DNA of 10,559 nt from Baffinella frigidus (Eukaryota > Cryptophyceae > Cryptomonadales > Baffinellaceae). The position numbers and the translations under genes are program-made. The notes beneath the pieces were generated by a model. It saw only the letters and a program-made list of their open reading frames with translations, did not search any database and had not been told where the DNA came from. The stretch is from the NCBI GenBank assembly GCA_026770585.1, contig MU646658.1, positions 207,128 through 217,686 of the forward strand, in the 5' to 3' direction. Positions 1 through 5,943 of this stretch are shown one piece after another; position 1 is the stretch's first letter, and every line of letters begins with the position of its first letter.

Positions 1-276
1 CCCAGCCGCCCCCCTCGAGAGAGCCTGCCCTCCCCCCCAACCCGCCGGGATTCCCTGCAGGGAAATTATCGGTGGTCCCCGTAGAGCTGAGGGGGGGGGC
101 GGGGGGGGCGCCGAGCTGGTGGAGCACCTGGGAAGAGGGGTTGGGAGTTACTACTTCTGATGCATGCGTCTTTTTTTGTGTGACCGGTTTGGCGAGACCG
201 TTTTTTTTTTCGCTGCAAAGTTGAGGGGTGTGTACCGACGTGGGGCCCACACAGCGGACTTCCAAGGGATTTTGAA
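1..276. other. GC-rich flank, no gene seen
   Basis: Holds a G-rich run at about 89-113 and T runs at 170-177 and 201-210. No supported coding region. Ends in the left copy of a 28-bp direct repeat (248-275). Confidence 0.6.
248..275 (+). repeat. 28-bp direct repeat, left copy
   Basis: Begins CACACAGCGGACTTC and ends AAGGGATTTTGA. It matches 1369-1396 with one mismatch. It sits directly before the C-rich array, and its partner lies downstream of the G-rich arrays, so the pair brackets about 1.1 kb. Confidence 0.9.
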
Positions 277-645
277 CCCCTTACCCCTAACCCGTGACAG
301 CCGAAACCCTAACCCCTAACCCTAACCCTAACCCTAACCCGTTCAACTCTTAACCCGTTAAGCCCGGACCCCTAAACCCTCACCCGATAAATCCTGAACC
401 CTAATCCCCTAACCCGTTCAACCCTAGCCCCTAACCCCTGACCCTAAACTCGTTACACCCTGAACCTGTAACCCGTTCAACCCTGAACCCTAACCGGTGT
501 TAAACCCTACCCCCTAACCGGTTAAACCCCGACCCCTAACCAGTTAAACCCTGACCCATTCAACCCTCACCCATCACCCCTCACCCCTTACACATTCAAC
601 CCTAACCCCTAACCCTGACCCCCAAACCCCTTCACCAGGGTTCGC
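277..645 (-). repeat. Degenerate telomere-like array, C-rich on + strand
   Basis: Units CCCTAA, CCCTAACC, CCCTGACC, CCCGTTCAA and CCGGTTAAA. About four exact CCCTAA hexamers occur near 315-340, so both hexamer (TTAGGG) and heptamer variants are present. Interspersed CCCGTTCAACCCT gives a loose higher-order pattern. This is one of only two arrays in this orientation before RPS14. Confidence 0.85.
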
Positions 646-682
646 AGAGCCGCTTCGGTTCCATCCAGAACAAACGCCTGAT

Positions 683-1175
683 TAGTGTTTAGGGTTTAGT
701 GTTGAGGGTTAAGGGTTTGGGTTTTAGGGTTTAGGGTTCAGGGTTCAGGGTGTAGGGTTCAGGGTTCCGGGTTAAGGGTGTAGGGTGTAGGGGTTAGGGT
801 TCAGGGTTCAGAGTTCAGGGGGTAGGGTTCAGGGTTCAGGGTTTAGGGTTCAGGGGTGAGGGTTCAGGGTTCATGCTACAGGGTTAAGGGTTCACGGTCT
901 AGGGTTTAGGGTTTAGGGTTCAGGCGTTAGGGTTGGGGTGTAGGGTGTAGTGTTCGAGGAACAACGCCTGCCGACAGATTATGGCTCAGGGCTTAGGCGT
1001 TAGGGTTGAGTCATTAGAGTTTAGGGTTCAGGGTGTAGGGTGTAGGGTTTGAGAACCAACGTCTGTCGACAGGCAGGGGCTTAGTGCTTACGGTCTAGGA
1101 GTTGTGGTATAGGGTGTAGGGTTCAGGGCGTAGGGTGTAGGGTTCCAGAACAAACCCTTATCATTAGGCGTTAGG
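683..1175 (+). repeat. Degenerate telomere-like array, G-rich on + strand
   Basis: Mixed TTTAGGG, TTCAGGG, TGTAGGG, TTAAGGG and longer units. Three copies of a non-telomeric motif related to AACAACGCCTG are spaced exactly 95 bp apart: the aligned C of CGCCTG is at 965, 1060 and 1155. A fourth copy at 668-680, outside this spacing, begins the array. Confidence 0.85.
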
Positions 1176-1201
1176 GTCTAGCTTTGCCTCAGTCGAGTTA
1201 A

Positions 1202-1281
1202 CTGATGGTTTTCACTTCAAAAGATGACGGACTTGCACCCAAACCCCGGGGAATCGACGTACGGTCGCGTCAAATTGACCT
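1202..1281 (+). repeat. Dispersed repeat, copy 1 (partner 3162-3242)
   Basis: Shares TTTTCACTYCAAAAG, a GGGGRAT segment and GGTCKCGTCAAATTGAC with 3162-3242, aligned over about 80 bp. The GGTCKCGTCAAATTRAC portion is itself repeated at 1263-1280 and 1286-1302. A 63-codon open frame covers it, with no recognisable protein. Confidence 0.7.
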
Positions 1282-1368
1282 ACGGTCTCGTCAAATTAAC
1301 AAATCGTGTGGGAAAGAGCTAGAGGGTGTAGGGTATTGCGGGACGCTTCACAGGGCTCAGGCGCTAGC

Positions 1369-1396
1369 CACACAGCGGACTTCGAAGGGATTTTGA
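1369..1396 (+). repeat. 28-bp direct repeat, right copy
   Basis: One mismatch to 248-275 (CTTCGAAGG here, CTTCCAAGG there). Confidence 0.9.
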
Positions 1397-1398
1397 GT

Positions 1399-1462
1399 AA
1401 CCCCCTAGTGAATAGCCCCTACGTCCTACGGTAGGCAATACCGTAGGGACATAGGGGGGTTC
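1399..1462. repeat. Foldback around CCTACGGTA stem
   Basis: CCTACGGTA (1425-1433) and TACCGTAGG (1439-1447) form a perfect 9-bp stem with a 5-nt loop. Outer AACCCCCTA and TAGGGGGGTT segments extend the pairing imperfectly. The right half (about 1441-1472) reappears as its reverse complement at 5647-5675. Confidence 0.75.
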
Positions 1463-1549
1463 CTACGGATAAGGTAACGGAAAGTCGCTACCGTCTAGCT
1501 CTGCATGGTTTTGTTCTGGCTCGTCCTTAAAATCTTTGCCTGGATCAGC

Positions 1550-2015
1550 TAGCGCGTAACATTGTGCTGGACGGCCTTAAGGCGCGCCAGCAGAGCGCCC
1601 TTGGGGCTCGTCACGAATTTTCGGAGCCAGAAGCGATTATTTGCCAGAAAATTTAGACATTTTCACGGAGTAGGTAGCGCGTAACCTTGTGCTCAAGAGG
1701 CGGTCTTGAGGCGCGCGAGGAGAGCGCCCTTGGGCATATCACGATTCCTAGCATCACCCAGCTGTGTCCCAGCTTCCGGCGCCTTCTCTCAAACAACGTT
1801 TCCCCGGATCAGTTAGCTCCCAATCACCGTGTACTATTTGCCCGAAGAGATTAGACGTTTTCATGGAGTAGCTTCCCTAACCCCTACGCCCTAAACGTTT
1901 ATCGGGTTAGCGTGACCTTGTGCTGGGCGGTCTTGAGGCGGGCCAGCAGCGCGCCCTTGGGCTCGTCGTCAGCGCTCCAGAGCCCCTCGGGCGCCGTCGC
2001 TGCGTGCTCCAGCAT
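1550..2015 (-). pseudogene. Minus-strand exon-like fragments, PKGALLARLKTAQHK family (three copies)
   Basis: I do not recognise the family. On the minus strand, 1899-2015 is a short frame of 38 codons opening MLEHAATAPEGLW and continuing SADDEPKGALLARLKTAQHK. The second half recurs at about 1552-1611 as PKGALLARLKAVQHNVTR and at about 1676-1741 as PKGALLARLKTA, then a frame disruption and HKVTR. Substitutions between copies are often synonymous or conservative, which suggests past coding. The alternating acidic and hydrophobic pattern would fit a short amphipathic helix. An AG precedes the 1899-2015 copy on the minus strand after C-rich DNA, like a splice acceptor. Frames are short and interrupted, so I call these broken pieces or tandem exons. 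They could be non-coding repeats. Confidence 0.4.
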
Positions 2016-2017
2016 CC

Positions 2018-2260
2018 TAGGGTAGGGGAGGAGTGGGGTGTGGGGTTTGGGGTTTGGGGTTTGGGGTTGAGGGTTTAGGGTGCGGGGTTTAGGGGTTAGT
2101 CGTCCGCGCTCCAGAGGCGCTCGGACGGCGCTTCAGCAGCCTATCTAGGGTTCGGGTTGCGGGGTTCGGGGTTCGGGGTAAGGGTTTAGGGGTTGTGGGA
2201 CATGCTGGAACAGGCGTAGGGTTTCAGGTTTCGGAGTGTCAGGGCTCAGGGGTTCGGTAA
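2018..2260 (+). repeat. Telomere-like arrays, TTTGGGG/TTCGGGG type
   Basis: 2039-2066 holds consecutive TTTGGGG units, followed by mixed TTTAGGG and GTGCGGGG units. 2150-2199 holds TTCGGGG and GGTTCGGGTT units. The block is interrupted at 2099-2140 by a minus-strand exon-like fragment. Confidence 0.8.
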
Positions 2261-2537
2261 AGAAGGTACGAGGGGCTCTCACACGAAAGGGTGTTGTGAT
2301 ATGGTAAAGCTATGTCAAGGCCGATGGCCCAGAGGCCCTCGGGCGCCGTCGCTGCGTGCTCCAACAGCTTAGGGTTTGAGGGGGTTGGGGGTTGGGGTTT
2401 GGGGTTTGGGGTTTGGGGTTTGGGGTTTGGGGTTTGGGGTTTGGGGTTTAGGGTGCGGGGTTTAGAGTTTAGGGTGCGGGGTTTAGGGGTTAGTCGTCGG
2501 CGCCCCAGAGGCCCTCGGGGGGCGTCGCTGCGTGCTC
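2099..2537 (-). pseudogene. Minus-strand LLEHAATAPEGLW fragments, three more copies
   Basis: Minus-strand translations are AAEAPSERLWSADD (2099-2140), LLEHAATAPEGLW (about 2327-2367) and EHAATPPEGLWGADD (2493-2537). They align with the fragment at 1899-2015. The copies at 2099 and 2493 share their downstream flank (GTTTAGGGGTTAGTCGTC on +). Exon-like pieces and telomere-like DNA were therefore duplicated together as one unit. Each copy is followed on the + strand by TTTAGGG- or TTTGGGG-type repeats. Confidence 0.4.
2369..2492 (+). repeat. TTTGGGG array
   Basis: About eight consecutive TTTGGGG units at 2396-2451, then GTTTAGGGTGCGGGG units twice. A strong G-quadruplex candidate on the + strand. 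Confidence 0.85.
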
Positions 2538-2746
2538 TTACAGCCTGCAGGGGCAGTTTTAGGGTTTAGGGTTTCTCAAGGTTCATAGACTTTTGTATCA
2601 CTCAACTCAAGGCTTAAGGCTCTACCTAGGACCTGTATCGAGAGTAATAAAGAAGAAAAGAAGTTTAGAGAATGGGGTTGAATAAACCGAAATCTTCAAT
2701 AGACAAGCATCCGAGCAGGACTTTCCACCGCCCAGAACCCATCACA

Positions 2747-3160
2747 TCAAAACGTTCCCTGACGAAGCCACGCCAAACCAAATCGGTGAAAGACAAAGAC
2801 TCGCAACCTGTCGAACCGGATCTCGCGTGGGGCTCGCAACCTGCTGCGCGCCTCGAGGGCCGCGAGGCGGGTCTCGAGCGGGAGTGTCGTCGCGTGCTCC
2901 ATCAGCGCCAACTTCGCGCCCTTGCCGAGCACCGCGTCCTCCTGTTTCCCCGTCCCGCCGCGCACCTTTAATTTTTGTACTGCGGGGCGCGGGTTTTGTA
3001 CCGGGTATAATACATGTATGGAATTATAAGAACATGTATAGCGCGGGTTTGTACCAGGTATAATACATGTATGGATGTATAATACTTGTGTAACCCCGTT
3101 AGGCGGATGCGTCGTCGCGTGTTCCAGGAGCACCAACTTCACGCCCTGCCTGACTTGGGT
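2747..3160 (-). pseudogene. Minus-strand KGAKLALMEHATTLP fragments (two copies)
   Basis: A minus-strand frame open over 2747-3433 (228 codons) contains KGAKLALMEHATTLP (about 2883-2930) and QGVKLVLLEHATTHP (about 3105-3150), two copies of one motif about 218 bp apart. The LEHA core matches the fragments at 1899-2015 and 2327-2367. Between the copies lies the AT-rich 54-bp tandem repeat, unlikely to be coding. After the first copy the frame reads LETRLAALEARSR. CGTCCTCCTGTTTCCCCGT-like sequence at 2935-2954 recurs at 3374-3392. The open frame may be chance in GC-rich DNA; the repeated motif is the firmer observation. Function unknown. Confidence 0.35.
2987..3093 (+). repeat. 54-bp tandem repeat, two AT-rich units
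   Basis: Units 2987-3040 and 3041-3093 both start GCGCGGGTTT and include GGTATAATACATGTATGGA. Much lower in GC than the surroundings, with TATAAT and ACATGTAT motifs. It could be a local melting site, or a promoter-like element by chance. Confidence 0.85.
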
Positions 3161-3161
3161 T

Positions 3162-3246
3162 GAATGATTGTTTTCACTCCAAAAGTTGACGATGTGCACC
3201 AAAATCCTGGGGGATTGACTTCCGGTCTCGTCAAATTGACGAGACC
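3162..3246 (+). repeat. Dispersed repeat copy 2, with perfect 23-bp palindrome
   Basis: 3162-3242 aligns with 1202-1281. Its end contains the palindrome 3224-3246: GGTCTCGTCAA, a single A, then TTGACGAGACC. In the other copy the palindrome is degraded. Confidence 0.75.
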
Positions 3247-3441
3247 AAACCGCGTGAGGCAGAGCGCCAACACGGGGCTTGAAATGATGACAAGGGGCTT
3301 GAAACGACCCCCAGCAATCCGGGGACGACAAAACTCGGGCGCTGCTAACTGGTGGCGCCCTTTCCCAGGACCGAGTCCTCCTGTTTCCCCGTACGGCGTT
3401 AATCCTCCCCGGTCGGTGTACTAAGGGAGGCAACTTTCCTT

Positions 3442-3963
3442 AAGTTAAGACACGCCGGGGCCCGCGGTACAAACCCGTCAACTTTGGGGCGAAATCGGAC
3501 CCTTGGACCTTGGCAGCAAGAGCGGCGTTGAGCGAAGACGTTGAACCAGACGCCCTGGGAGGTTGCTCAAATCGAACAAGTGGCTTGCACTATTTCTTTT
3601 GGGAAGACACTCGAAAACGAATGTGCCGCCTGGGGAAATGGCGACGCTCCAGCCTCGGTTTGATCCACATGGGAGGGTGAGGACCTTGGCAGCCAGGCGT
3701 TGAGCGCCGACGCGCACGCCCCCTTAACGGACTATCCACAAGTTGACACGCCCAGGCCCGCGGTACAGATCTGTCAACTTTGGGGCGAAATCGGGCCCTT
3801 GAACCTTGGCGGCCAGGGCGGTTTTCGCGCACCACCGCCTTGACGGACTATTCACAAGTTGACACGCCTGGGCCCGCGGTACAAATCTGTCAACTTTGGG
3901 GCGAAATAGGGCCCTTGGACCTTAGCAGCAAGAGCGGCGTTGAGCGAAGACGTTTCGCGCACA
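3442..3963 (+). repeat. 116-bp repeat family with AAGTTGACA hairpins
   Basis: Copies are 3442-3540, 3722-3838 and 3839-3963; the last two are in tandem. A partial copy of the distal part lies at about 3680-3715. Each unit runs GACACGCC, CCCGCGGTACA, GTCAACTTTGGGGCGAAAT, CCTTGGACCTT, GCGTTGAGCGAAGACG. In the last two copies AAGTTGACA pairs with TGTCAACTT (3740-3748 with 3772-3780; 3856-3864 with 3888-3896) around a GC-rich loop. No protein is recognisable on either strand. The DNA between copies (3541-3720) shows no other feature. Confidence 0.85.
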
Positions 3964-3999
3964 GAGATGCCTAGCTCGCTCCGCCCCGCCTGCGGTTCC

Positions 4000-4190
4000 G
4001 GGGTTGGGGTTTGGGGTTTCGGGGTTAGGGTTTGGGGTTTGGGGTTTAGGGATTGGGGTTGAGGGGTTTAGGGTTTAGGGTTTGGGGTTTGGGGTTTGGG
4101 GTTTGGGGTTTGGGGTTTGGGGTTTGGGGTTTAGGGTTTAGGGCTTAGGGCTTAGGGTTTAGGGTGTAGGGCGTAGGGGTTAGGGGACAG
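4000..4190 (+). repeat. TTTGGGG/TTTAGGG array
   Basis: Consecutive TTTGGGG units at about 4085-4130, flanked by TTTAGGG, CTTAGGG, TGTAGGG and CGTAGGG units, mostly in one 7-bp register. Confidence 0.9.
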
Positions 4191-4254
4191 GCACCTTGAG
4201 CACCACGGAAAGCTTTTCCATCTCGTCATTCTTGGATGCCACGCTTACCTGTGT
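4186..4254 (-). pseudogene. Minus-strand exon-like fragment KNDEMEKLSVVLKVP
   Basis: Unique-looking sequence between two arrays. On the minus strand it reads ASKNDEMEKLSVVLKVPVP after an AACACAG|GTAAGC motif. It has the same charged-then-hydrophobic pattern as the ADDEPKGALLARLKT fragments and may be a distant member. Very short and unconfirmed. Confidence 0.25.
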
Positions 4255-4550
4255 TAAGGTTTGTTGTTTGGCGTTTAGTGTCAAGTGATTAGTGTTGAGT
4301 GGTTTGTTTTGGGGTTTAGCGTTGGGTGTTTAGTTTTTAGTGTTTACTGTTTAGGGTGTATAGTGTATGGTGTAGGGTTTAGGGTGTTGGATGTAGGGTG
4401 TAGGGTGTAGGGTGTAGGGTGTAGGGTGTAGGGTGTAGGGTTTATGGTTTATGGTTTATGGTTTATGGTTTATGGTTTATGGTTTATGGTTTATGGTTTA
4501 TGGTTTATGGTTTATGGTTTATGGTTTATGGTTAATGGTTTCGGATTCTG
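4255..4550 (+). repeat. Telomere-like array with TGTAGGG x7 then TTTATGG x13
   Basis: 4255-4391 is diverged TTTAGTG / TGTTTAG material. 4392-4440 is seven exact TGTAGGG units, 4441-4531 thirteen exact TTTATGG units, then one TTAATGG, all in one continuous 7-bp register. TTTATGG breaks the G-triplet, so this block should not form a standard G-quadruplex, unlike its neighbours. Confidence 0.95.
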
Positions 4551-4660
4551 GCATTCGGGTTCCTCAAGTGGCTTCCACCCACAGACCCACCCGTCAGCGC
4601 CCCCCACCCTCGCCTGACCCTACCTACCTCTTTGGCAACACCCCGGCGGCGGGCGCCGTC

Positions 4661-4893
4661 CCACACGAGAATGCCAGAGGGGCCTATTTAACAGTGAGAT
4701 GCTTTACAAGTAAGTATTCGTGTAGTAACTTTCATGTAAAACTGGTCACGGAAGTCAACATTACACCAGGCGCGAGGTTGGAATGCCCTATCCTGGTACA
4801 AATGTTTATAACCCTACATGTAAAAAGGATGCGCGAGCATTCTCGAGAGAGCGGGCTACGAAGGGATCGTCCGGCCGAAGTTGTGCGACTTTC
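4661..4893. other. Segment inserted in RPS14-upstream copy 1
   Basis: About 230 bp with no counterpart in copy 2 between 7669 and 7670. Less GC-rich than the surroundings, with CATGTAAAA twice (about 4733 and 4817). No inverted ends or target duplication evident and no supported gene. Confidence 0.5.
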
Positions 4894-5093
4894 GGTGCCA
4901 GGCCGCACCCGTGAAGAAGCCCGCGGGAACCTCCCCAACGCCGGCTATGCACAAATGGCTCCAACTCAGACGAGTTGCTTTACTCACTTCCGCAAACCGC
5001 TACCGCCTTCAGCGCCTCCGGGGATGGAGGTTGGAGGGCGGGGAGGGGGTTCGGTAAGAGCGTCAGGAGTTGCTCCGGGTCGCCCACGTGGTG

Positions 5094-5221
5094 GGTCCGC
5101 CGTGGAGGCAACCCAGGGGCAAATCTTCAGTCAACCTCCCACAGATGCACTCGGATTCCGAGTGCATTTGTATGGGAGTTGACTTAAGAAACCACCAATT
5201 TGCCCATAAGTTGCCTCCAGG
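5094..5221. mobile_element. Foldback (MITE-like) element with flanking GTGGTG duplication
   Basis: This non-coding 128-bp segment folds on itself almost end to end. Pairings are 5103-5112 with 5210-5219 (10/10), 5117-5124 with 5198-5205 (8/8), 5129-5135 with 5178-5184 (7/7), 5137-5141 with 5173-5177 (5/5), and a 23-bp palindrome at 5145-5167 centred on 5156. It is flanked by GTGGTG at 5088-5093 and 5222-5227. The paralogous copy 2 (minus strand around 7144) has one GTGGTG and lacks the element, so it behaves as an insertion with a 6-bp target duplication. About 9 bp at the left end lie outside the stem, so the exact ends are uncertain. No transposase is present. Confidence 0.7.
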
Positions 5222-5257
5222 GTGGTGCCGGTGCAAGAGGCGCCCAGAGGTCCGGTT

Positions 5258-5459
5258 GACCATCAACATTTGACCATCAACGCGGTTGCTACACCCTACA
5301 CCCTACACCCTGCACCCTACACCCTACATCCTGCACCCTATACCCTACACCCACTAAGAGTTCGCGAAGCGTGTGCCTCCGTCGCTTAGGTAGGTCCGTT
5401 GTACTTTCAGTATCGTACACGTACCTACTTCGAGCCCTGGACGCCTTAAGTTGATGGTC
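5258..5459. repeat. Insertion bounded by GACCATCAAC inverted ends
   Basis: Another segment missing from RPS14-upstream copy 2. GACCATCAAC occurs at 5258-5267 and again at 5272-5281; its reverse complement GTTGATGGTC is at 5450-5459. Between them lies the C-rich TGTAGGG-complement array (5289-5352). Terminal inverted repeats around an insertion suggest a small non-autonomous element, but I see no clear target duplication. Confidence 0.45.
5289..5352 (-). repeat. TGTAGGG array in reverse orientation
   Basis: ACACCCT/GCACCCT/ATACCCT units, the complement of TGTAGGG, TGCAGGG and TATAGGG. It is the only C-rich array between 683 and the gene, and lies inside the insertion bounded by GACCATCAAC. 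Confidence 0.9.
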
Positions 5460-5621
5460 CGACGTCATAAGTTCAATCAAAGTCTTTTCTCCCAGAAAGA
5501 ACCGGGCGCACGGACCATTCGGAGGGCGTGGAAGTTGCCGACTTCTACAAAAGTTGTCAACATCTATAGAAGTTGTCACCTTATATCCGCTATCGAGCGA
5601 GGTGGCACGAAATCAAAAGCC

Positions 5622-5675
5622 AAGGTCGAAAATCGACCTTAGCTTTCCCGTAGGAACCCCCTGTGTCCCTACCGT
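5622..5675. repeat. 8-bp hairpin and inverted copy of the 1441-1472 sequence
   Basis: AAGGTCGA (5622-5629) and TCGACCTT (5633-5640) form a perfect stem with a 3-nt loop. Next to it, CCGTAGGAACCCCCT and GTCCCTAC (about 5647-5675) match the reverse complement of 1441-1472 closely. Confidence 0.65.
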
Positions 5676-5784
5676 AGGGCCTATGGATTACGTTTAGACG
5701 GACTGTTCCCTTCTTGCTCGGCAGCGGTTAGTGTCAGGCGCCATGTCCATTTTTTCCCTCCTCTCCCAGCGAAAGGCTTCGGGG

Positions 5785-5924
5785 TTTAGGGTTTAGGGTT
5801 TAGGGTTTAGGGTTTAGGGTTTAGGGTTTGGGGTTCAGGGTTTAGGGTTTAGGGTTTAGGGTTTAGGGTGTAGAGTGTAGGGTGTAGGGTGTAGGGTGTA
5901 GGGTGTAGGGTTTGGGGTTTAGGG
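5785..5924 (+). repeat. Twenty in-register telomere-like heptamers
   Basis: Order: TTTAGGG x6, TTTGGGG, TTCAGGG, TTTAGGG x4, TGTAGAG, TGTAGGG x5, TTTGGGG, TTTAGGG. All 140 bp keep the same phase. This is the cleanest TTTAGGG stretch in the window and the basis for inferring a plant-type telomere repeat. Confidence 0.95.
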
Positions 5925-5943
5925 GTGCATACGTTGAAGAGGG

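Larger units (their letters stand above)
4565..5755 (+). repeat. RPS14-upstream block, copy 1, split by insertions
   Basis: A diverged, inverted copy of the DNA immediately 5' of RPS14, without any RPS14 coding sequence. By eye, the matching pieces are about 75-90% identical to copy 2. Shared landmarks are TTTGGCAACACCCCGGCGGC near 4631, AGCGCCTCCGGGGATGGAG near 5010, GGGGGTTCGGTAAGAGCGT near 5046 and CAGAAAGAACCGGGCGC near 5493. Relative to copy 2 it carries extra DNA at 4661-4893, about 4958-4998, 5094-5221, about 5244-5489 and about 5535-5725. The open frame across 4451-5182 is chance coding through this block and the TTTATGG array. Confidence 0.82.

Noticed and set aside
277-1175. Functional chromosome end or head-to-head telomere fusion
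   Set aside because: Units are too degenerate for a live telomere, and the order C-rich then G-rich is opposite to a fusion. Interstitial or subtelomeric arrays fit better.
4392-4538. CRISPR-like or protein-coding repeat
   Set aside because: It is a simple 7-bp microsatellite-type tandem without spacers; the eukaryotic context and unit length exclude CRISPR.
4451-5182. 243-codon open frame on + strand starting with MVYGLWF repeats
   Set aside because: The start is the TTTATGG array, and the rest is the duplicated RPS14 5' flank with insertions, including the foldback. No conserved protein.
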